This document shows, piece by piece, positions 17,335 to 26,200 of a stretch of 64,000 nt of DNA (positions within the stretch are counted from its first letter, which is position 1; each line of letters starts with the position of its first letter). Below the pieces are notes generated by a model that did not search any database, was not told the origin of the DNA, and saw only the letters and a program-made list of their open reading frames with translations. Source of the stretch: Pseudomonas helleri (lineage in GTDB: Bacteria > Pseudomonadota > Gammaproteobacteria > Pseudomonadales > Pseudomonadaceae); the NCBI RefSeq assembly GCF_001043025.1, contig NZ_JYLD01000011.1, positions 155,407 to 219,406 on the forward strand. Direction: 5' to 3'. The position numbers and the translations under genes are program-made.

Positions 17335-18078
17335 ATGAACTTGTTCAAACGTTCGGCAACGGAGTTGGTGGGTACTTTCTGGCTGGTACTTGGCGGTTGT
17401 GGCAGCGCGGTGCTGGCAGCCGCTTTTCCCGATGTGGGCATCGGCCTGCTCGGTGTTGCCCTGGCCTTTGGCTTGACCGTGCTGACCATGGCATTTGCCA
17501 TCGGGCACATCTCGGGCTGCCACCTCAACCCGGCGGTGTCATTTGGGCTGTGGGTGGGTGGCCGATTTCCTGCCAAAGAGTTGCCCGCCTACATCGTCGC
17601 CCAAGTACTGGGCGCGATTTTCGCGGCAGCCCTGTTGTACTTCATTGCCAGCGGCAAGCCCGGCTTTGATCTGGCCGCCAGTGGCCTGGCCGCCAACGGT
17701 TATGGCGAGCACTCGCCCGGTGGTTACTCAATGGTCTCGGGGCTGGTGTGCGAAGTGGTCATGAGTGCGATGTTTATCCTGATCATCATGGGCGCCACTG
17801 ACAAACGGGTCCCGCCAGGCCTGGCACCGATTGCCATTGGCCTGGCCTTGACCCTGATTCACCTGATCTCGATCCCGGTGACCAATACCTCGGTCAACCC
17901 CGCGCGCAGCACCGGCCCGGCGTTGATAGTGGGCGGGTGGGCCCTTGAGCAGTTGTGGATGTTCTGGCTGGCGCCATTGATCGGTGCGGCCATCGGTGCC
18001 CTGACATACCGCTGGCTGGGGTCTGTTGATGTGTCATTGCAGACGAGCCAGCCGCCGTTGGCCAGCGAACACGTTTAA
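17335..18078 (+). CDS. aqpZ: Aquaporin Z
   Basis: The 247-residue protein has six membrane helices and the two NPA half-helices, HLNPAVS (Asn65-Ala67) and SVNPARS (Asn188-Ala190). The selectivity-filter residues of E. coli AqpZ are all present, as Phe45, His176, Thr185 and Arg191, so the channel should be water-selective and exclude glycerol. It is slightly longer than the E. coli protein (231 aa) because of the C-terminal tail. It acts as a tetramer in the inner membrane. It runs convergently towards the acyltransferase gene. Confidence 0.95.
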   Translation: MNLFKRSATELVGTFWLVLGGCGSAVLAAAFPDVGIGLLGVALAFGLTVLTMAFAIGHISGCHLNPAVSFGLWVGGRFPAKELPAYIVAQVLGAIFAAALLYFIASGKPGFDLAASGLAANGYGEHSPGGYSMVSGLVCEVVMSAMFILIIMGATDKRVPPGLAPIAIGLALTLIHLISIPVTNTSVNPARSTGPALIVGGWALEQLWMFWLAPLIGAAIGALTYRWLGSVDVSLQTSQPPLASEHV

Positions 18079-18096
18079 CCGCAAAACCGGCGAGAA

Positions 18097-19221
18097 TCAG
18101 GCCTGCCGGTATGGCAGCGCCGTTCTCGCCTCTTCGGCATAGGCCAGCACGCCCTTTCGCTCACGCGCCAGAAAATCACTGACAGCGGCTTTCAAGCCCT
18201 GATGGCGCAGGTAATGCCAAGAGTGCGTAATCACCGGCTCAAAGCCGCGTATCAGCTTGTGCTCGCCCTGAGCGCCGGCATCAAACCGCTGGATGCCGTG
18301 AGCGATGGCGTAATCCATGCCCTGGTAAAAACAGGTTTCGAAATGCAAACGGTCGAACTCGGCCAGACAGCCCCAGTAACGACCATACAAGCTGCCGCCC
18401 CCGATCAGGCTAAAAGCCATGGCCACCGGGGTTGAGCCTTGTTTGGCCAGCACCACGCGAATCGCTTCGGGCATGCGCTCGGCCAGCAAACTGAAAAAGT
18501 CACGGGTCAGGTACGGCGTCTGGCGTCGCACCGCATAGGTGTTGGCGTAACAGGCGTAGACAAAATCCCACTGCGCCTCGGTCACCTGCCGGCCCTCCAG
18601 CCATTCAAATTCAAAGCCCTGCCCCGCGACTTGCTCGCGCTCTTTGCGCATTTGCTTGCGCTTGCGCGAACTCAGAACGTCTAGAAAATCCTGAAAATCG
18701 CGGTACTCGCGGTTTTGCCAATGGAACTGACAACCCAACCGTTGCAACCAGCCGGGCTGTTGCGCCAACGCGGTATCCGCCAGCGCATCGGTGAAGTTGA
18801 TGTGCGCGCTGGACAGCCCTTCGATCTCCAGATAACCGGGCAAAGCGGCCAATAATTCAAAACCGTCTTCAGGCCGTGCGGCCAGCAATCGCGGGCCACT
18901 GACCGGGCTGAAAGGCACTGCGGTCAGCAGTTTGGGGTAGTACTCGATCCCGGCCCGTTCACATGCATTTGCCCATTCGTGATCGAACACGTATTCGCCG
19001 TAGGAATGCCATTTCCGGTAACTGGGCAATGCCGCCAGCACGCGATCGTTTTCAACGTGCAGCAGGTGTTCAGACTGCCAGCCGGAATGCGGGCCCAGGC
19101 TGCCACTGTCCTCCAGTGCACTGAGAAACCCATGGCGAAGGAACGGTTGCGCCACCGGCACCAGCGCATCCCATTGCTCGGCCGAGATGGCGGACAGGCT
19201 GTCCAGACGTTGTAACGGCAT
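18097..19221 (-). CDS. FemAB/GNAT-like acyltransferase (DUF482, PF04339 family)
   Basis: The 374-residue protein belongs to the family once called DUF482, which has a duplicated GNAT fold like the Fem peptidyltransferases. Family markers are the opening on a hydrophobic FLRHGFLSALEDSGSLGPHSGWQ segment, RKRKQMRKER in the centre and the C-terminal GAQGEHKLIRGFEPVITHSWHY. The last block is the most conserved part. The reaction is not established; a role in modifying an amino group of an envelope or small-molecule substrate is only inferred from the fold. No signal peptide is present, so it is cytoplasmic. Confidence 0.8.
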   Translation of the reverse strand: MPLQRLDSLSAISAEQWDALVPVAQPFLRHGFLSALEDSGSLGPHSGWQSEHLLHVENDRVLAALPSYRKWHSYGEYVFDHEWANACERAGIEYYPKLLTAVPFSPVSGPRLLAARPEDGFELLAALPGYLEIEGLSSAHINFTDALADTALAQQPGWLQRLGCQFHWQNREYRDFQDFLDVLSSRKRKQMRKEREQVAGQGFEFEWLEGRQVTEAQWDFVYACYANTYAVRRQTPYLTRDFFSLLAERMPEAIRVVLAKQGSTPVAMAFSLIGGGSLYGRYWGCLAEFDRLHFETCFYQGMDYAIAHGIQRFDAGAQGEHKLIRGFEPVITHSWHYLRHQGLKAAVSDFLARERKGVLAYAEEARTALPYRQA

Positions 19222-19544
19222 TCAAAAGCCCCGGGCTATTGCGTTAGAACGGCGATGTTAGCACCCGCTTATGACACTGCGCCTTTTACATTTCCACACA
19301 ATGGCTGGACCCGTTAGAAACCCACGCCTGCAGATGAGTCGATTCAGCTCGAGAGTGCGTTGTCACAGAGTTGCTATCACTGTGCCACTTTTCTGTCATA
19401 TCCAATCGTGATACTGGCGCCGCTTCTTAGAAGTCGGGGTTATGAGTGAGCGCTTATCAACCCACGTAAACATCATATTAGCGAGCCCATAAGGGCCGAG
19501 TGTTTTTGGGGTGGCAACGTCCATCTCACTACTGGGAGATTCAT
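19222..19544. other. Long upstream region of the porin gene
   Basis: No gene is seen in this 323-base stretch. It contains tandem Pho-box-like repeats on the plus strand (given separately) and a short inverted element around 19425-19440 (CTTCTTAGAAG). The porin ribosome site GGGAG lies at its right end. Confidence 0.5.
19360..19399 (+). promoter_or_regulatory. Candidate PhoB-binding repeats
   Basis: Four 7-base units recur at exactly 11-base steps: TTGTCAC, TTGCTAT, GTGCCAC and CTGTCAT. The PhoB consensus half-site is CTGTCAT with 11-base periodicity. The last unit is perfect, the first matches at 5 of 7 and the middle two at 4 of 7. The set lies 145 bases before the porin start. Confidence 0.4.
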
Positions 19545-20837
19545 ATGCGTCTTGTTTCTACACGGATTGCGGCGGGACTGTGTGGCGGGCTGGTATTAGG
19601 CATGAGTGTTCCAGCAAGCGCTGGCGTTGATGCAAAACTACTGGAAATGCTCAAGGCAAACGGCTCTATTTCTGCGGCGCAGTACGCCGAACTGCAAACC
19701 GAGTTGACCAGCGAGAAACAAGCTCAACAAGAAGCCGCTGCAGACCAGGTTAAAAAATCTGACCTCAGCGCTTTCGAACAAAAAGTGGCCTGGGCTGCCA
19801 AAACCGAATTCAAGGGCGATGTTCGGGTCCGTCAGGAAACCGTCAAAATTGATGGCGAATCCGATGGCAAAAACCGTGACCGCCAACGTATTCGTGCTCG
19901 CCTGGGTGCTTACACCGAAATCAACCCGCAAGTGAACACCGGCATCCGTATCGCCACCGGCGGCAGCGACGACGCACGCTCCACCAACCAGGACCTGGAC
20001 AACTACTTCGACAAGAAGCAGCTGTGGCTGGACATGGCTTACGTTGACTATCACCCGACAGCGATCAAAAATCTGCACCTGGTTGGCGGCAAGATGCCAC
20101 AACAGTGGGTCAGCATGGGCGACGTGATCTGGGATAGCGACATCAACCCTGAAGGTGTGTCTGCCTCCTACAAAACCAACCTGGGCAGCAGCGGCGTCGA
20201 AGTGTTCGGCAGCACCGGCTACTACACCCTCAAAGACAACGTGAACGGCGATGGCGTGCAGTTCAAAAATGACTTGAGCATGTATGCCGGTCAGTTGGGT
20301 GCCCGTTTCGCACCGACCGACAGCCTGAAAGTAACCCTGGGTGGTAGCGTTTACGGCTTCCACAACGACGAAGACAGCCGCTGCCCAACCACCGGCACCA
20401 AGACCACGCCGTGCGCCCTGGCCGTTAACGGCAACAGCACCAGCGAGTTCCGCCTGTGGGAAGGTTTCGGTCAGGTCGACATCGCCAACCTGCCGGTTCC
20501 GCTGTCGTTGTACGGCCAATACGTGCACAACTCCGAGACCGACAGCGATCAGGACGACGCTTGGCTGGTGGGTTTCAAGAGCAAGCTCAACGCCTTCAGC
20601 CTGGACTACAACTACCGCGACGTTCAGCGTAACGCTGTGGTCGGCGCCTTCACTGACTCTGACTTCGCCAACGGCACCACCGGTTCTCGCGGTCACAAGT
20701 TCAAAGTGGGTTACGAAATCGACAAGAACTTTGGTGTCGGCGTGACGTACTTCCTGACCAAGGCTGACTACGCAACCTCCACCCAGAAAGATGCCAGCAC
20801 CAACACGCTGCAACTGGACGTAGAAGCCAAGTTCTAA
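19545..20837 (+). CDS. Putative outer-membrane porin (PF16930-like)
   Basis: The 430-residue protein has a signal peptide ending near PASAG (residue 27). An N-terminal periplasmic helical segment rich in Gln, Glu and Ala (about 30-72) could form a coiled coil. A long beta-barrel region of alternating Gly/aromatic strands follows and ends in Phe. ATG 19545 is preferred over an upstream in-frame codon because GGGAG lies just before it and the signal peptide starts there. The layout fits the putative porin family PF16930. The solute is unknown. Upstream Pho-like repeats suggest phosphate control, which is tentative. Confidence 0.8.
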   Translation: MRLVSTRIAAGLCGGLVLGMSVPASAGVDAKLLEMLKANGSISAAQYAELQTELTSEKQAQQEAAADQVKKSDLSAFEQKVAWAAKTEFKGDVRVRQETVKIDGESDGKNRDRQRIRARLGAYTEINPQVNTGIRIATGGSDDARSTNQDLDNYFDKKQLWLDMAYVDYHPTAIKNLHLVGGKMPQQWVSMGDVIWDSDINPEGVSASYKTNLGSSGVEVFGSTGYYTLKDNVNGDGVQFKNDLSMYAGQLGARFAPTDSLKVTLGGSVYGFHNDEDSRCPTTGTKTTPCALAVNGNSTSEFRLWEGFGQVDIANLPVPLSLYGQYVHNSETDSDQDDAWLVGFKSKLNAFSLDYNYRDVQRNAVVGAFTDSDFANGTTGSRGHKFKVGYEIDKNFGVGVTYFLTKADYATSTQKDASTNTLQLDVEAKF

Positions 20838-20897
20838 ACCGTTTCACGCAACAAACACGCCGCTGAACGCTTTCACCGGCTTGTGTTAACCCGCAGT

Positions 20898-20943
20898 GCG
20901 CGAATGCCGTCGGTCCCCATCACATCCCCGACGGCATTCGCGC
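20898..20943. terminator. Large hairpin between convergent genes
   Basis: A perfect 16-bp stem (GCGCGAATGCCGTCGG / CCGACGGCATTCGCGC) with a 14-base loop lies between the porin stop and the anti-sigma stop. It ends eight bases before the anti-sigma coding region. It has no T-run, but a stem this long should block 3' exonucleases and may end transcription from both sides. Confidence 0.6.
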
Positions 20944-20950
20944 TTGCGCC

Positions 20951-21184
20951 CTACCGCTGACGCGATTGCTCGGTCAGCATCCGTTCAACCGTCGCGTCCA
21001 GGTCAGTGGGCAGCGGTTCGGGCAGCGCCTTCAACGTGGCACTCATCAAGCGCATTTGCCGGATAAAGCGCCGACAATTGGGGCAAAACAGCAAATGATG
21101 GCGCATCTTCAAACGCTCACGAACACTCAACTGCCGGTCCATGTGGTCACTTGATCGCGCAACGTATTGCTTGCAGCTCAACAT
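20951..21184 (-). CDS. Zinc-binding anti-sigma factor (ZAS type, zf-HC2)
   Basis: The 77-residue protein shows the ZAS zinc pattern, Cys4 and then His30-x3-Cys34-x2-Cys37 (HLLFCPNC). It has no membrane helix, so it is a cytoplasmic anti-sigma factor that would hold its sigma factor until zinc or thiol chemistry changes. Its ATG overlaps the end of the sigma gene by seven bases (21178-21184), so translation is probably coupled and the two are made in fixed ratio. The signal it senses cannot be read from the sequence; oxidative or metal stress is usual for ZAS proteins. Confidence 0.85.
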   Translation of the reverse strand: MLSCKQYVARSSDHMDRQLSVRERLKMRHHLLFCPNCRRFIRQMRLMSATLKALPEPLPTDLDATVERMLTEQSRQR

Positions 21185-21789
21185 TCGCCGGTCTCCTCGA
21201 AATGCTCCACGGTCGCAAAGACTTTAAGCCGGGCACGATGCACCAGCACTCGGGCATTAGAGAGCGATATATCGAGAAGATTACAAATCTGCTCCAACTC
21301 CAGCCCCTGGCGTTCACGCAATACCAGCACCGAGCTTTGCCATTGCGGCAGGCTGAGCAACGTGCGCTCAAGGCATTCACGCAACTCTTGTTCCGTGAGC
21401 AGCGCTTCCGGGGTGTCCTGATGCCAGGCATAAGGCCCCAACAACCAGTGGCCATCGCTGGCAAAACGCTCATCATCAACCGTACCGTGGGGTGACGGCA
21501 GGTCGTCGAGCAAGACTTCGCGGCGATTGTGTTTAAGGCGGGTTTTGGCGGCGTTGGCGGTGATAGTGAGCAGCCAGGTCTTGAGGCTGGAACGGCCTTC
21601 GAACCCGCGCAGGTTGCGCACCACTGACAACCAGGCGTCCTGAACGACTTCATCGGCATGCCGACTGCCGACAATCGCATAAGCCACGGCGAGCATGGCC
21701 CCTTGATAGGTACTGACCAACTGCCGAAAAGCTTGTTGCTCACCGGCGAGCAGGCGCTGGAGTATTTCAGAGTCGTCAGCAGCAGCCAT
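21178..21789 (-). CDS. ECF-subfamily RNA polymerase sigma factor
   Basis: The 203-residue protein has sigma region 2 (residues 18-85, with DEVVQDAWLSVVRNLRGFEG) and region 4 (about 135-190, with LPQWQSSVLVLRERQGLELEQICNLLDIS as the helix-turn-helix). A linker of about 45 residues separates them. Regions 1 and 3 are missing, as in all ECF factors. ATG 21789 has GGGAG five bases upstream. The downstream ZAS gene overlaps it and is its presumed inhibitor. Only about 140 bases separate it from the upstream gene, and most of that is a REP pair, so the promoter arrangement is unusual. Confidence 0.9.
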   Translation of the reverse strand: MAAADDSEILQRLLAGEQQAFRQLVSTYQGAMLAVAYAIVGSRHADEVVQDAWLSVVRNLRGFEGRSSLKTWLLTITANAAKTRLKHNRREVLLDDLPSPHGTVDDERFASDGHWLLGPYAWHQDTPEALLTEQELRECLERTLLSLPQWQSSVLVLRERQGLELEQICNLLDISLSNARVLVHRARLKVFATVEHFEETGEC

Positions 21790-21820
21790 TAACGCTCCCG
21801 GGGCAGAATCAACCACCCTG

Positions 21821-21908
21821 GTGGGAGCGGGCTTGCTCGCGATTCAGGCAACGCGGTTTGTCTTAATCACCGCGCTGTTTGCATCGCGAGCAAGCCCGCT
21901 CCCACAGG
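21821..21908. repeat. REP doublet, GGGAGCGGGC type
   Basis: The unit TGGGAGCGGGCTTGCTCGCG (21822-21841) is repeated inverted at 21886-21906. The spacer between the arms carries a second dyad, AACGCGGT...ACCGCGCT. The pair fills most of the gap before the ECF sigma gene. Confidence 0.88.
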
Positions 21909-21927
21909 ATGTGTCTTTGGGCGTTGA

Positions 21928-23049
21928 TCAGCGTTTGCGCAGGATCACGCTACCTATCGAGTAGCCGGCGCCGAACGAGCTGAGTACCGCCAGCGAGCCA
22001 CTGGCCAGATCATCCTGGTAAGTGTGGAAGGCAATCACGGAGCCCGCAGAACTGGTGTTGGCGTAGGTATCGAGAATCACCGGCGCTTCTTCTATCGACG
22101 CTTCGCGGCCCAGCAGGCGCTTGACGATCAGGTGGTTCATGCTCAGGTTGGCCTGGTGCAGCCAGAAGCGTTTGACGTCAGCCACTTCGACCTTGTTTTC
22201 TTCTAGGTGCTGGCCGATCAGCTCCGCCACCATCGGGCAGACATCACGGAATACCTTGCGGCCTTCCTGCACGAACAGCTTGTCCGGGCTGTCGGGGTTT
22301 TCGTCCGAAGCACGGTTGAGGAAGCCAAAGTTGTTGCGGATATTGTTCGAGAAGGTGGTCAGCAGTTTGGTGCTGACGATGTCGAACTGATGTTCGGAAG
22401 TCGCCAGGTCAGCGCGCTCAACCACAATGGCGGTGGCCGCATCGCCAAAAATAAAGTGGCTGTCGCGGTCACGGAAGTTCAAGTGACCGGTGCACACTTC
22501 CGGGCTTACCAGCAGCACCGCGCGGGCCTGACCCAGTTGCACGCTGTTGCTGGCCGTCTGCAGACCGAAGGTCGCTGACGAGCACGCCACGTTCATGTCA
22601 AAACCGAAACCCTGAATGCCCAACGCCTGTTGCACTTCGATGGCGATGGCCGGGTACGGGCGCTGCAGGTTTGAGCAGGCCACGATCACGCCGTCGATAT
22701 CTGCGGCAGTCTTGCCCGCTCGCTCCAGCGCTTGCCTGGCGGCGCCGACGGCCATTTCGCAGAGCACGGACATCTCGTCATTGGAACGCTCAGGCAAACG
22801 CGGGCGCATACGTTGCGGGTCAAGGATGCCGTCCTTGTCCATCACAAAGCGGCTTTTGATACCTGAGGCTTTTTCGATAAAGGCAGCGCTGGACTCGGCC
22901 AGAGGCTCGATGTCACCGGCTTCGATAGCGCCAGCGTTGTCGGCGTTGAACTGTTGCACATACGCGTTGAAGGACTGCACCAACTCTTCGTTGGAAATGC
23001 TGTTGGCCGGGGTGTACAGGCCAGTGCCGCTGATGACGACGTTATACAC
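21928..23049 (-). CDS. Beta-ketoacyl-ACP synthase III (FabH-like)
   Basis: The 373-residue protein is a thiolase-fold condensing enzyme with the KAS III triad Cys156 (NVACSSAT), His298 (WLHQANLSMN) and Asn331 (YANTSSAGS). It would join an acyl-CoA to malonyl-ACP to begin fatty-acid or related chain synthesis. It is about 50 residues longer than E. coli FabH, with an N-terminal insertion around residues 28-60. That points to a separate FabH-like subgroup and possibly another primer. GTG 23049 is chosen because GAGGAAC lies four bases upstream and the protein then begins MYNVVISGTGLYTP. Confidence 0.87.
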   Translation of the reverse strand: MYNVVISGTGLYTPANSISNEELVQSFNAYVQQFNADNAGAIEAGDIEPLAESSAAFIEKASGIKSRFVMDKDGILDPQRMRPRLPERSNDEMSVLCEMAVGAARQALERAGKTAADIDGVIVACSNLQRPYPAIAIEVQQALGIQGFGFDMNVACSSATFGLQTASNSVQLGQARAVLLVSPEVCTGHLNFRDRDSHFIFGDAATAIVVERADLATSEHQFDIVSTKLLTTFSNNIRNNFGFLNRASDENPDSPDKLFVQEGRKVFRDVCPMVAELIGQHLEENKVEVADVKRFWLHQANLSMNHLIVKRLLGREASIEEAPVILDTYANTSSAGSVIAFHTYQDDLASGSLAVLSSFGAGYSIGSVILRKR

Positions 23050-23170
23050 GGTCGTTCCTCTTATTCTGTTCAAGCCGAAAATAATCGTGTCAGGTAGTTA
23101 TAGCCGCGAAGTTTGCCATAAATGGCAACATTTGGCCTGATTTGCCGAATCATGAAAACACGTCATCTGG

Positions 23171-23236
23171 TAGAAGCGAGCTTGTCTCGCGATCTTTTGA
23201 CCTCTTAAAAGATCGCGAGACAAGCTCGCTCCTACC
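23171..23236. repeat. REP doublet, GGAGCGAGC type
   Basis: AGCGAGCTTGTCTCGCGATC and its complement face each other across ttttgacctcttaaaa, between the hrpA stop and the start of the FabH-like gene. Confidence 0.88.
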
Positions 23237-23242
23237 GAAAAC

Positions 23243-26200
23243 CTAAGCGCCCACCAGACTCCATTGTTTATTTAACCGCTTATCCGAAATCGGCACTTTG
23301 GTGCCCAATTGCTGGCCAAACAGCGACACGCGATATTCCTCTAGCCACCAGCGATAGAGCTCCAGTTGCGGGTCGCGCTTGCCTTCCTGGGCATGCTTGG
23401 CAGCACGCGCCTGGTACTGGGCCCACAAACCTGCCAGCTCAGCACTCCAGACCCGGTCTTTCTGCACCTGACCCGGCAGTTTTTCCAGGCGCATTTCAAT
23501 GGCCTTGAGGTAGCGCGGCAGCTCTTTGAGCCACTGCGCCGGGGTTTCGCGCACAAAGCCCGGATAAACCAAATGGCTCAGTTGCTGCTTGATGTCATTC
23601 AGGGCCACCGCCTGGGCCAGATCAATCTTGCCTTTGAAGCGCTTTTGCAGCCCGTGCCACAGCTTGAGAATGTCCAGCGTCAGTTTGGCCAGCTTCTCTG
23701 CGTGCTCGGTCAAGGCACCGCGCTTGCGCTCGGCCAACGACGCCAGCCCCGCACCATCTCGCGGCAACGTCGCTTCGCCCTCAAGGATGCAGCTGTCGAG
23801 GCTGGCCAACAGGATGTCTTCGACCAGGCTCTCGACTCTGCCCAGCTCGCGGTACAACAGGCCCAGCTCGGTCTGGCCCGGCAACTTGCTGCGCAAGAAC
23901 TTGGCAGGTTCAGCCAACTGCTGCATCAGTAAACGCTGCAAGGCACGGCGGTGCTGGTACTCCGCCTCGGCAGGCGTTGAAAAGCGCCCTTCCTTGACGG
24001 TATTGCCCTCTTCCACCAGCGCCGGGTAGACGGTCATCGACAGCCCGGCGATCTTTTGCTGGGTTTTCTCGGCCACCGGCGCAAAGACTTTGGCTTCAAC
24101 AGGCTGCTGGCTTTTAGCTGTTTGCGGCACCGCCAAAGCCGCCTGACTGGCTTGCGCAAAGCGAGCCGTCAGTTCGGCAAGGTCACGACCTTCACCCAGG
24201 AACTTACCGTCGCCATCGACAATTTCGAGGTTCATCTTCAGATGACTCTCAACCTGCTGCGCGGCTTCGGCCCACGCTTCGTCAGTCACCCGTGCGCCGG
24301 TCATGCGCAACAGTTCACGGCCCAATGCCTGCGGCAGCGAACCTTCAGCAAACGTCATGCGTTGCAGCGCAGCTTTGACGAAGTCCGGCACCGGGACGAA
24401 GTTTTTGCGCAAGGCCTTGGGCAAACTGCGCACCAGGGCAATGCATTTGGCTTCGATCATGCCTGGCACCAGCCACTCCAGACGCTCTGGCGGCAAGACC
24501 GGCAACAAGGGCGCCGGCACTTTAACCGTCACCCCGTCACGCGGGTGATTCGGTTCAAAGTGGTAGCTCAATTCGAGGGTCAAATCCCCCAGATGCAGGG
24601 TGTTCGGGTAGTGCTTGGCGGTGATTTCGGTGGCTTCGCGAGCCAGTACGTCCTCTTCGCGCATGATCAGCAACTGCGGGTCTTTTTGGCTATTGACCCG
24701 GTACCAGCTGTCAAATGTCGCGGTCTGGTGAATCTCGGCCGGCAGACGTGCGTCATAAAACGCATAGAGGGTTTCTTCGTCAGCTAGAATGTCACGCCGC
24801 CGCGCCTTGGCTTCCAGCTCATCGAGCTGTTCGAGCAGCTTGGCGTTGGCCGTCAGGCACTTGGCCCGCGACTGAATCTCGCCGCGCACCAGCCCTTCTC
24901 GGATAAACAACTCACGTGACAGCACCGGATCAATCGGGCCGTAATGCACCGCGCGCCGACCGACCACAATCAACCCGTACAGGGTGATCTGCTCGTAGGC
25001 CACCACTTGCCCGCGTTTCTTTTCCCAATGCGGCTCAAAGTAGTTCTTTTTGATCAAGTGCCCCGCCAGCGGCTCGATCCAGTCAGGTTCAATCTTGGCC
25101 ACCATTCGCGCATAAAGCTTGGTGGTTTCGACCAGCTCGGCAGTCATCAGCCATTGCGGGCGTTTTTTGCCCAAGCCCGACGACGGGTGGATCCAGAAGC
25201 GACGTTGACGCGCGCCCAGGTAATCGCCGTCTTCAGTTTTCTGCCCGATCTGGCTGAGCAAACCGGACAACACCGCTTTGTGCAGTTTGGGATAGTCGGC
25301 CGGCTCTTTATTGACGCTGAGCTGCATGTCGCGGCAGATCAAACTCAATTGGCGGTGCGAATCGCGCCACTCGCGCAGCCGCAGATAATTCAGGAAGTTC
25401 TTGCGGCACCAATTGCGCAGCGGGCTCGCGGTCAAGGCCTGGCGTTGCTCTTCAAAGCCGCGCCACACATTGATCAGCGCGGCAAAGTCCGAGTCCACGT
25501 CTTTCCACTGTGCGTGGGCCTGATCCGCTGCCTGCTGACGCTCGGGCGGGCGTTCACGCGGGTCTTGCACCGACATGGCACTGGCGACGATCAACACTTC
25601 CTGCAAGCTGCCCAGTTTGGCGGCTTCAAGCAACATGCGGCCCATGCGCGGGTCCACCGGCAAGCGCGCCAGTTGGCGGCCCAAGGGTGTCAGCTGGTTC
25701 TCGCGGTTAACCGCTGACAGCTCTTGCAGCAGGTTGAAACCGTCGGTGATGGCCTTGCCATCCGGCGGCTCGATAAACGGAAACGCAGTAATTTCGCCCA
25801 GACGCAGGTGCAGCATCTGCAAGATAACGGCTGCAAGGTTGGTCCGCAGAATCTCTGGATCGGTAAATTCCGGGCGACCGTTGAAGTCTTCCTCGGCGTA
25901 CAAACGCACGCAGATCCCCGGCTCGACCCGTCCGCAGCGGCCTTTACGCTGGTTGGCACTGGCCTGGGAAATAGCTTCGATAGGCAGGCGCTGCACCTTG
26001 GCCCGATAGCTGTAACGGCTGATACGTGCGGTGCCGCTGTCAATCACATAGCGAATACCCGGTACGGTCAACGAGGTTTCCGCAACGTTAGTCGCCAGCA
26101 CCACACGACGCCCCGGATGCGACTGGAAAATCCGTTGTTGCTCAGCCGGAGACAGGCGCGCATACAAAGGCAGAATTTCGGTGTGCTTGAGTTGTGCCTT

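Noticed and set aside
19638..20813. A 391-codon open frame on the minus strand
   Set aside because: It is antisense to the porin gene, which has a signal peptide and a ribosome site.
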